Source: Desulfocapsa sp.
GTDB lineage: Bacteria > Desulfobacterota > Desulfobulbia > Desulfobulbales > Desulfocapsaceae
Direction of reading: 5' to 3'
DNA: 9,723 nt
NCBI GenBank assembly: GCA_030638765.1
Contig: DAOWDZ010000102.1
Coordinates: forward strand, 1-9,723
Shown here: positions 1 to 5,760 of the stretch, one piece after another
How the letters are laid out: each line of letters starts with the position of its first letter
Position numbering within the stretch: the stretch's first letter is position 1
The notes under the pieces: generated by a model
What the model saw: the letters and a program-made list of their open reading frames with translations, nothing else
What the model was told of the DNA's origin: nothing
Database searches by the model: none
Made by a program: the position numbers and the translations under genes

Positions 1-456
1 TATCTTAATCCAGAGAATTACAACATTGAACAAATGAGGGCCCAGGTTCAATCCGGAGTCTTCTGGAGTGATAAAGAAAAAATGGTTTTTGTGGAAACAA
101 AGGACGATAATCGACCAATAGGGACTGCTCACTTCTGGAAAACCGCAAGTGGTGGAGATACAATCACCATGGCTCTGAAAGTTGCCTTACCCGAAGAACG
201 CGGTAAGGGCTATGGTACTGAAATTCAGAAGTTTCTTATCATACATATCTTCAACCATCTCCCCGCAGTCAAAGCCATAGAAATGTACACCGATATCAGT
301 AACAAAGCGCAGCAACGCTGCCTTGAAAAACTTGGTTTTGAACTCATTGAATCACTCATATATGAAGATCAGAAAGAACAAAGGACAGGCCACCTTTACC
401 GGCTAACGATAGAACAATACAATTTTCACCCCATTTACCAATACCACTATGAATAA
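1..456 (+). CDS. GNAT-family N-acetyltransferase (5' partial)
   Basis: The reading frame is open to the left edge of the window, so the gene probably starts upstream; the first in-window ATG is at base 34. Numbering from that Met, the acetyl-CoA pyrophosphate-binding loop of GNAT motif A is visible as R-G-K-G-Y-G (56-61), preceded by a beta strand with V50 and followed by a helix. The motif B region NKAQQRCLEKLGF (90-102) is the usual pattern in which the motif-B helix leads into the last strand. GNAT enzymes transfer the acetyl group of acetyl-CoA to an amine: a protein N-terminus, a lysine or a small molecule. The overall look is RimJ/RimL-like (Acetyltransf_3), but the substrate cannot be told from sequence. 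The stop overlaps the start of the deacetylase gene by 8 bases (ATGAATAA), suggesting translational coupling. Fold assignment is firm; substrate is unknown. Confidence 0.85.
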   Translation, partial: YLNPENYNIEQMRAQVQSGVFWSDKEKMVFVETKDDNRPIGTAHFWKTASGGDTITMALKVALPEERGKGYGTEIQKFLIIHIFNHLPAVKAIEMYTDISNKAQQRCLEKLGFELIESLIYEDQKEQRTGHLYRLTIEQYNFHPIYQYHYE

Positions 457-1477
457 GCTTGGACTGGTTTTTGACAACAGGTATCTTCACCATGCAATCG
501 CCACTCCTACTCCTGAAAATCCTGATCGAATTCGCAGTCTGTATATGCACCTGCAGCAGAAACTCACAGGAGATTGTTTCAGTCGTATCCAGCCACGAGA
601 AGCAACCGATGCCGAAATCACCGCTTCTCACTCACCCTTTTATATGGATCAACTGCGCGAACACGCCATCAAAGAAGATCCCTATTCCTATGATAAAGAC
701 ACCTATCTGATGGACAGTTCCATCCCCACTGCCCGACTGGCTGCAGGTGGCTGTTTTGCCTTAGCCAATCGCATCATGGAGGGTGATATCGATTATGGAT
801 TTGGCCTGATTCGCCCCCCAGGGCACCACGCCACGCCCGGAAGAGGTATGGGATTCTGCATATTCAACAACGTGGCCCTCACTGCAGAATATTTACGCAA
901 CACCTACGGCTTAAAACGCATTCTAATCCTTGATTTCGATGTTCATCACGCCAACGGCACCCAGGAAATTTTTTACGACACAGACGAAGTTATGCTCTGT
1001 TCTGTTCATCAAAAAGATATGTTCCCATTCTCTGGAGAGTCTGAAGAAGTGGGAAACAAACTCGGAAAAGGTTTTACCATTAATATTCCAGTTCATGCCC
1101 AATTCGGTGACAGAGAATATACCTATATTCTTGGCAAAACACTCCAGGGACTAGTGGAGCAATACCTCCCTCAATTTATTTTGGTTTCCGCTGGATTTGA
1201 TGCTCATAAAAATGATACCATTAGTGGAACAGAACTCAGTTCTCAATGGTATGCAACGATAACACATATTTTACGAAGACATGCGGCAGAAAGCTGTGAC
1301 AATCGCCTTCTCTTTATACTGGAAGGAGGATATAATCCGGTAAGCCTTGAGGAGTCAATTTTTGCTACCATCGGCGCACTGCTTCAGAACAATTTTGAAA
1401 GACCCGGTATTTTACCGGTTCCACGAGCTGAGAAACTCCTCGACGGCCACCCTTTACGGCAATTCTGGACTATTTAA
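449..1477 (+). CDS. Histone-deacetylase-family (AcuC/HDAH-like) zinc deacetylase
   Basis: This is a 342-residue single-domain arginase/deacetylase-fold enzyme, the normal length for bacterial class II-like HDAC homologues. All hallmark residues are present: RPPGHH (122-127) with the two catalytic histidines H126/H127; DFDVHHANGT (162-171) giving zinc ligands D164 and H166; AGFDAH (248-253) giving the third ligand D251; and EGGY (292-295) with the transition-state tyrosine Y295. It should be catalytically active in the cytoplasm. Known members remove acetyl groups from acetyl-lysine, polyamines or other acylated amines (AcuC on acetyl-CoA synthetase, HDAH, polyamine amidohydrolases); the substrate here is not readable. 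The ATG overlaps the acetyltransferase stop by 8 bases and no Shine-Dalgarno sequence precedes it, so translation is probably coupled to the upstream gene. The ORF ends 13 bases before the next start. Confidence 0.93.
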   Translation: MNKLGLVFDNRYLHHAIATPTPENPDRIRSLYMHLQQKLTGDCFSRIQPREATDAEITASHSPFYMDQLREHAIKEDPYSYDKDTYLMDSSIPTARLAAGGCFALANRIMEGDIDYGFGLIRPPGHHATPGRGMGFCIFNNVALTAEYLRNTYGLKRILILDFDVHHANGTQEIFYDTDEVMLCSVHQKDMFPFSGESEEVGNKLGKGFTINIPVHAQFGDREYTYILGKTLQGLVEQYLPQFILVSAGFDAHKNDTISGTELSSQWYATITHILRRHAAESCDNRLLFILEGGYNPVSLEESIFATIGALLQNNFERPGILPVPRAEKLLDGHPLRQFWTI

Positions 1478-1490
1478 GCGGAGAAAATCT

Positions 1491-1916
1491 ATGACAAATA
1501 ACCCCATCGATCATGCAAACTTGAAAACCCTTCTCCAGGAATGCCGACAATGCGGAACCTGCTGTAAAAAGTATAAAAAGGTACTTCTGCAAGGCGATGA
1601 ACCGGCATTTATAAAAAAAATGGGGGGACATGTGGGGATTGACGCAACCCTGCGCGAACTTAGGGAAAAACCTCTGGAACAACTTATTGAAGAAAACAAA
1701 CAGAAGGGAAAAGTTTATATGGTTCACCCGGACGATAAAGGCTGTATGTTTCTTGAGTGTCACAATGGCCTATACAGATGTAAAATTTATCATCATCGGC
1801 CACTCTCCTGCAAAGGATTCCGCTGCAATATGGCCGATGACAGTTTCCTTTCTCTCTTTGGTGATAATGCTATTCATCTACTGGGGCAAGATTCGTTTGG
1901 GCTGCCTCTCAAATAA
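1491..1916 (+). CDS. YkgJ-type cysteine-cluster (CxxCxxCC) protein
   Basis: The product is a 141-residue soluble protein with no signal peptide. The N-terminal cluster CRQCGTCC gives C18, C21, C24 and C25, followed by C85, C90, C97, C107 and C112. The stretch from C97 to C107 carries the typical Y-x-x-RP-x-x-C pattern of the YkgJ/UPF0153 family. These proteins are annotated as putative zinc- or iron-sulfur-binding; no general biochemical role is established. The frame stays open upstream to base 1347, but I chose the ATG at 1491 because GGAG (1480-1483) sits 7 bases before it and the extra residues lie inside the deacetylase gene and resemble no family sequence. It probably shares a transcript with the acetyltransferase and deacetylase. 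Family is clear, function unknown. Confidence 0.88.
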   Translation: MTNNPIDHANLKTLLQECRQCGTCCKKYKKVLLQGDEPAFIKKMGGHVGIDATLRELREKPLEQLIEENKQKGKVYMVHPDDKGCMFLECHNGLYRCKIYHHRPLSCKGFRCNMADDSFLSLFGDNAIHLLGQDSFGLPLK

Positions 1917-1929
1917 AATTTGATCTTTT

Positions 1930-1958
1930 TTGAATCGCTAAGCGATATTATTTATAAT
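1930..1958 (+). promoter_or_regulatory. Sigma70-like promoter of the REC–HD-GYP gene
   Basis: A perfect TATAAT (1953-1958) lies 17 bases downstream of TTGAAT (1930-1935, four of six matches to TTGACA). The start codon of the HD-GYP gene begins only 8 bases after the -10 box, so the expected transcription start falls at or within a couple of bases of A1967, the first base of ATG. No Shine-Dalgarno-like sequence precedes the ATG. The implied transcript is leaderless or nearly so. This is read by eye only. Confidence 0.5.
1934..1946 (+). promoter_or_regulatory. Short dyad in the promoter spacer, candidate operator
   Basis: ATCGCT (1934-1939) and AGCGAT (1941-1946) are perfect inverted repeats around a single central A. 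They sit between the -35 and -10 boxes, where a bound repressor would block RNA polymerase. A wider pair, TGATCTT (1921-1927) and AAGATCA (1961-1967), flanks the whole promoter. The arms are short and could be chance; no known regulator consensus is recognised. Confidence 0.25.
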
Positions 1959-1966
1959 ACAAGATC

Positions 1967-3160
1967 ATGAAAAACACACAATTAGACCTTTCAACGATTA
2001 CAGAAAGAGCTTTATTGGTTGACGACGACAGAAGCAGTCTGATTCTGATCGAACGGAACCTTACCCTGTTTGGAATAGAAACAGATACAGCAAAAAACGG
2101 ACTGGAGGCGGTGGAATGTCTGCTGAACACCAAATATGGTCTCATTATCACAGATATCCGAATGCCTGAAATGGATGGCATGGGATTGCTACTCTACACG
2201 CAAGAGCATTTCCCGGAGATTGATGTCCTGGCAATTTCTGGCCATAATGAATTATACAACTTCACCGATCTGGTTGCCGCCGGTGCCACAGACTTTATAA
2301 CCAAACCATTCCAGCGTGATGAACTTAAAGCTAAACTACAGCGTATTTTTCGTGAACGTCTTCTCCTTGCTGAACTTGCCGAAACAAGTGAAAAAGAAAA
2401 AGCATTTTTCCTCAATATTGTAGGATCACTGGCAATATCTCTCGACGAAAAAGATCAGTATACCCATGGCCACTCCAGAAGAGTGACCAACCTCTCGCTG
2501 CAACTGGCAGAATATGCCACAGAGGAAGAGGTTGATTTTGAACTATTACGATTAAGTGGTGTACTGCATGACATTGGTAAAATAGGTGTTCCTGATAATA
2601 TATTGGGGAAACCTGACAAACTCACTGACGAAGAATTTGCAGTCATAAAAAAGCACCCGGAACTTGGAGCTCAAATTCTTCACCCCATGGAATCGGATAA
2701 ACGTGTTTCAATAATTTCCAAAGTCATAAAATATCATCATGAGCGCTATGACGGAACAGGTTATCCAGATGGCCTGAAGGGAAAGGAAATACCCTATTTA
2801 TCACGGATCATTGCAATTGCAGATGCATACGACGCTATGACCTCCGACAGATCCTATAGAAAAGAGATCGATAGCGATCTTGCCATGGAAGAAATTCGAA
2901 AAAACAATGGTACACAATTTGATCCCATTCTGGCAGAAAAATTCATTGGCTTTATGGAAAAATACGCAACTTCCTCTCCATGCCCTTCTCTTTTTACCTG
3001 CTCAATCTTCCCAAAATTAGGCCAGGACCTACTCTACAACGCATTTGAAATACAATATTGCCGCACAAATTTTAACGCATGCGCCCGCTATAAAATCAGA
3101 GACAAAAAACAACGGCCAAAAAATCTTCTTCCGGACGGCAGTTTTCTCTCTGACGAATAA
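1967..3160 (+). CDS. Response regulator with HD-GYP c-di-GMP phosphodiesterase domain
   Basis: The product is a 397-residue cytoplasmic two-domain protein. Residues about 15-130 form a receiver domain: acidic D19-D21, phospho-acceptor D63, conserved S91 and K113. A linker helix leads to an HD-GYP domain (about 148-330). It has H167/H169 in a GHSxRV-type segment, H201-D202 with G204-K205, H230, HHERYDGTGYPDGL (257-270) and D286 in the IADAYDAMTSDRSYR stretch. All metal ligands and the GYP signature are intact, so hydrolysis of cyclic di-GMP under control of a partner histidine kinase is expected; no kinase is in the window. An in-frame stop at 1955-1957 excludes a longer start. The last roughly 65 residues (after Y333) are not part of HD-GYP, contain four cysteines against one in the first 330, and look like read-through of non-coding DNA. 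Confidence 0.93.
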   Translation: MKNTQLDLSTITERALLVDDDRSSLILIERNLTLFGIETDTAKNGLEAVECLLNTKYGLIITDIRMPEMDGMGLLLYTQEHFPEIDVLAISGHNELYNFTDLVAAGATDFITKPFQRDELKAKLQRIFRERLLLAELAETSEKEKAFFLNIVGSLAISLDEKDQYTHGHSRRVTNLSLQLAEYATEEEVDFELLRLSGVLHDIGKIGVPDNILGKPDKLTDEEFAVIKKHPELGAQILHPMESDKRVSIISKVIKYHHERYDGTGYPDGLKGKEIPYLSRIIAIADAYDAMTSDRSYRKEIDSDLAMEEIRKNNGTQFDPILAEKFIGFMEKYATSSPCPSLFTCSIFPKLGQDLLYNAFEIQYCRTNFNACARYKIRDKKQRPKNLLPDGSFLSDE

Positions 3161-3307
3161 TCCTGTAACAAATTCCTGTTTTCTATACTGGCAAAAAGAA
3201 GCTAAAGGTATGGTTTTCCTTACTCCATTAACCTTGCCATTACGTGAGTCGTACACATAATATTTTTTAAAATATCGTGTTAAAAATATTTCTTATATGA
3301 TCTAATG

Positions 3308-3328
3308 ATGAATCATAATTCATTTTTT
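3308..3328 (+). terminator. Weak AT-rich hairpin followed by T run
   Basis: ATGAAT (3308-3313) and ATTCAT (3318-3323) can pair around a CATA loop, and six T residues follow (3323-3328). The stem has only one G-C pair, so it would be a poor terminator. It lies in the AT-rich 201-base spacer between the HD-GYP gene and the barrel gene, where I see no gene of its own. Confidence 0.2.
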
Positions 3329-3348
3329 AATTAACAAAGACCCTACCC

Positions 3349-3354
3349 AAGAGG
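3349..3354 (+). promoter_or_regulatory. Ribosome binding site fixing a TTG start
   Basis: AAGAGG lies 7 bases before the TTG at 3362. An in-frame TAA at 3332-3334 with no ATG or GTG between it and the TTG leaves TTG as the only sensible start, and the translated signal peptide begins directly there. Confidence 0.7.
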
Positions 3355-3361
3355 CCTCAAT

Positions 3362-3976
3362 TTGAAATATACCGGTATTGCAACTCAATCTTTAATCGTC
3401 CTAATAACATTCCTGTTCTTTACAACTGATGGAAGTGCAAAAAACTTAGCAAATACACAAACACCTGTGGATTATCGCTACTCTCTATCTCTCTATGGAG
3501 GAGTCCATGCCAGCGATACACTCGATGACATGATCACTTTTGATGCCACTTATTCTAACGATAACAAAGTTCTAGTCGTTTCTTTAGCTAAGGAAATATA
3601 CCATTATAAAAATTCTTTCAGCATTGAGGTTGAGGGACAGATTGGTAAACTTGTCGGTGACGACACAGGTATCTGGGAGTATGTAGGCCTGGGAATGGCA
3701 CGTTGGCAAGCGTTTCCCTGGGATGACCTCTTGGACACAAGCCTTGCGATAGGAGCCGGTTTTTCATATTATTCTGACATTTCCCAAATTGAAAAGAGTA
3801 GGAACGAAGAAGCTCAGCAGTTTCTAGGGTATCTGACATTGGAACTGACCTTCGAAATCCCCGGGGTACCCGACTGGGACCTACTCTTACGTATCCATCA
3901 CCGCTCTGGTATGGGAACAATTATCGGAAAAGGATCTTCTAACTATCCATGTATTGGCCTAAAATACACTTTTTAG
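3362..3976 (+). CDS. Secreted PagL-like outer-membrane beta-barrel protein (acyloxyacyl-hydrolase-like)
   Basis: The product has 204 residues and a clear signal peptide: MK at the start, a hydrophobic core around 9-20 and likely cleavage after A26. The mature part alternates polar and hydrophobic residues in short strands and ends in aromatic F204 (KYTF), the usual C-terminal signal for BAM-assembled barrels. The segment LRIHHRSG (176-183) and the terminal GLKYTF resemble the lipid A 3-O-deacylase PagL/acyloxyacyl hydrolase family, whose catalytic His-x-Ser could map to H180 and S182. The PagL glutamate expected about 12 residues later is not seen (N194 there), so enzymatic activity is doubtful. 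Length is slightly above PagL. It is set apart from its neighbours by 150-200-base spacers. It could instead be a purely structural small barrel. Confidence 0.6.
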   Translation: MKYTGIATQSLIVLITFLFFTTDGSAKNLANTQTPVDYRYSLSLYGGVHASDTLDDMITFDATYSNDNKVLVVSLAKEIYHYKNSFSIEVEGQIGKLVGDDTGIWEYVGLGMARWQAFPWDDLLDTSLAIGAGFSYYSDISQIEKSRNEEAQQFLGYLTLELTFEIPGVPDWDLLLRIHHRSGMGTIIGKGSSNYPCIGLKYTF

Positions 3977-3981
3977 TGTAT
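3964..3981 (+). other. Hairpin overlapping the barrel gene's stop codon
   Basis: ATACACT (3964-3970) and AGTGTAT (3975-3981) form a perfect 7-base stem with a TTTT loop, spanning the TAG stop at 3974-3976. There is no T tract after it, so it is not a standard intrinsic terminator. It may protect the 3' end or be chance. Confidence 0.25.
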
Positions 3982-4126
3982 AAAACTCCACAGTCAGATA
4001 GCAGCTTCTCTTATGAATTGTTTCAGTTTGCAATCCTGTCTTGGATAGAATAAAGTCCGTATCTTAATTGTGAATAAATTATCTGAATCGTGACAGTAAG
4101 CCATAATTTTTCCAAGGAGATGCCCC

Positions 4127-4468
4127 ATGAAATACTTATCCGCCACCATTCTTCTGACATTCTCTCTCTTAGCCATTGCTTCCTGGACATCAGCTGAAGA
4201 AAAAGGGCCTAAGACAATCGATTTAAAAGCCGCTTATAAAATAGAAGGCAAAAAGAGTGCAGTAATATTTCCTCACCACAGCCACCAGGTAAAAGTGGAA
4301 TGTGCAAAATGCCACAAGAATGCCAAAGGTGGCGGCGCTCTTGTCGTTGAATTTGTAAAACTCACCACTAGCAAAAACGACTTTCATAAAAAATTCTGCT
4401 GGCCATGTCATATTGAGATGAAAGTACCAAAGGGAAAATCCTGTAAAACCTGTCATCCAAAAAAATAA
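4127..4468 (+). CDS. Periplasmic tri-haem c7-type cytochrome
   Basis: The 113-residue precursor has a signal peptide (hydrophobic 6-18, likely cleavage after A23). The mature protein of about 90 residues carries three CxxCH haem-attachment motifs: CAKCH (59-63), CWPCH (91-95) and CKTCH (106-110). Extra histidines that can serve as distal ligands are H50 and H53 in the FPHHSH stretch and H87 just before the second motif, giving the six needed for three bis-His haems. Size and layout match cytochrome c7/PpcA-like members of the c3 superfamily, which shuttle electrons in the periplasm of sulfate, sulfur and metal reducers. A strong AAGGAG (4114-4119) lies 7 bases before the ATG. No dehydrogenase or membrane complex is adjacent, so the redox partner is unknown. 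The product is lysine-rich, as usual for c7. Confidence 0.92.
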   Translation: MKYLSATILLTFSLLAIASWTSAEEKGPKTIDLKAAYKIEGKKSAVIFPHHSHQVKVECAKCHKNAKGGGALVVEFVKLTTSKNDFHKKFCWPCHIEMKVPKGKSCKTCHPKK

Positions 4469-4507
4469 CCATACAGCTTTTCAGTAACTCTTCCATGGCT
4501 TCTCAAA

Positions 4508-4765
4508 ATGGAAACAAACGATCTACGTAAAATAGTCCAAAGATATAGAAAGCACATGCCTGTACTGCAAATGGTGCTATTTTAAACACTGAGCAGGGTC
4601 ATGCACAGCATGAAGGGAAGTCTGCTTAATTTGGGTCTTACTGAATTGTCCGCACAGGTTCTTAAACTGAAACAAAAATGTAACCAGTATAAAGATGCTC
4701 TCTACGAAGAAGAGATACTCGGTATGGAAAAAGCTCTTTCGGCATTATTCACAGAGAGTTCTTAA
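4508..4765 (+). pseudogene. Broken HPt (histidine phosphotransfer) domain remnant
   Basis: One frame reads as the two ends of an HPt domain separated by a TAA at 4583-4585. Upstream, ATG 4508 begins a 25-codon piece ending MPVLQMVLF, resembling the first HPt helix. Downstream, codons from 4586 read TLSRVMHSMKGSLLNLG and continue to TAA 4763-4765. HSMKG with G about seven residues later matches the phospho-accepting signature HxLKG...NxG, with the histidine at 4604-4606. Compared with typical HPt domains, the distance from the first helix to that histidine is about eight residues short, so a deletion plus stop is likelier than a single base change. No Shine-Dalgarno precedes 4508 or 4601. It may be a dead gene or a fragment of a former hybrid kinase. 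It covers most of the 311-base gap between the cytochrome and DUF3943 genes; nothing else is seen there. Confidence 0.55.
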
Positions 4766-4779
4766 GCAAAGCAGGATTC

Positions 4780-5697
4780 TCACCAGTCAATTCTCAAAAC
4801 AAGACCAAACTGCTTTTCATCCTGAATTACTGTGTTCGACCCGCCTACCAGACTTGGGTAACTGACCACTGGAGAAATACTTACCTCGGCATCCCTTGAA
4901 AAGACTCGTTTTGTCAGGTTTTTAAAGGGAATAACAATATGCCCAAGAGGATCAATCAGAAAAAGGGACACTGCTCCCAGGGCCCTGCTGTTAAGGACTT
5001 TTTTATCATTTTGCTTAATCTTATGCTCCAGGGGAAGGAGTAATTCAGCCAGTCCCCAGCCTAACAGAGGTGTGAAAATCATATCTTGAATAGAGACCGG
5101 TTCCGCCCATGCTTCCAGTCCAATTTCATAGAATGCAGATGCTGTAAAAGAAAAGCTTAACGATTCAAGTCGAGAAAATCCATAATGCCTGGCATAGATA
5201 TAATAGGCAGAACCAAAATAAGGATGGCCAATATAATTGATCCAGTTATCATCTTCATCCCAGCGCCAGGAGGTGACATTTCCGGGCCACTTCTCAGATC
5301 CATGCTCCCAGTTAATATCATCTTTTTGCCAATTTGAGACATTTTCAGGCAACAGATAAATGCCTCCCAGCATCATAAACGCCGGGCCTAAAAAGAACAG
5401 GGCATCTTCACTAAAAATCGAATAACGCCCCAAGTATCCGTCCTGACTAGGTGGTTCCAGATCATCATAGTATTGAGTGATATCAAATACATTGGGTGCT
5501 TTTTTCTTAAAGAAAGGTAATTCGGCCGGTATGATATCTACATAATCTTCCGGTTCACACGAATAGCGCATTCCCGGTGTATTTTCAGCACACTGAAGTA
5601 TTCCGAAAGTTGAAAAAAATGTTACAACTGACAACAGGCAAGAGAGAAGAACTTGTCTCCTGTTTATCTCAAATATGAAATCACCTTTACTACTCAA
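4780..5697 (-). CDS. DUF3943-domain envelope protein
   Basis: The product has 305 residues. The N-terminus has basic residues (R13-R14) and a hydrophobic stretch at 16-35, so it is exported or anchored; there is no proper lipobox (LQC at 34-36). A second hydrophobic segment lies at about 99-116. The central region carries the DUF3943 pattern: W-x-D-E-D-D-x-W-x-N-Y-I-G-H-P (145-159), then YIYAR (166-170), an FYEIGLEAWAEP stretch (189-200), SIQD (202-205) and TPLLGWGLAE (209-218). The function of the family is not known. The start is TTG at 5695-5697, as an in-frame TGA lies two codons upstream and no ATG precedes the signal-like segment. It lies 63 bases downstream of the helicase gene on the same strand and may be cotranscribed. 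It converges with the HPt remnant; no terminator is visible between them. Confidence 0.72.
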   Translation of the reverse strand: MSSKGDFIFEINRRQVLLSCLLSVVTFFSTFGILQCAENTPGMRYSCEPEDYVDIIPAELPFFKKKAPNVFDITQYYDDLEPPSQDGYLGRYSIFSEDALFFLGPAFMMLGGIYLLPENVSNWQKDDINWEHGSEKWPGNVTSWRWDEDDNWINYIGHPYFGSAYYIYARHYGFSRLESLSFSFTASAFYEIGLEAWAEPVSIQDMIFTPLLGWGLAELLLPLEHKIKQNDKKVLNSRALGAVSLFLIDPLGHIVIPFKNLTKRVFSRDAEVSISPVVSYPSLVGGSNTVIQDEKQFGLVLRIDW

Positions 5698-5760
5698 AAA
5701 TCACTCTCTGTAGGCAATACAATCCTGTTAATTAATCCAACATTTATCAAAAAATCAGAT

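Noticed and set aside
1347..1490. Possible 48-residue N-terminal extension of the first YkgJ protein
   Set aside because: It lies inside the deacetylase gene, has no family-like sequence, and a good Shine-Dalgarno sits before the ATG at 1491.
3045..3260. 71-codon open frame over the HD-GYP 3' end and spacer
   Set aside because: No Shine-Dalgarno, no recognisable domain, and it mostly overlaps another gene in a different frame.
3260..3275. Perfect AT-only inverted repeat, 7-base arms around TT
   Set aside because: In a spacer this AT-rich such a palindrome is expected by chance, and it has no G-C pairs to form a stable hairpin.
4069..4084. TGTGA half-site upstream of the cytochrome gene, suggestive of a CRP/FNR site
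   Set aside because: The partner half-site at the right spacing is missing, and no FNR-type TTGAT–ATCAA pair is present.
4583..4585. Recoding of the TAA inside the HPt remnant
   Set aside because: TAA is not a known selenocysteine or pyrrolysine codon, and the missing eight or so codons point to deletion rather than recoding.
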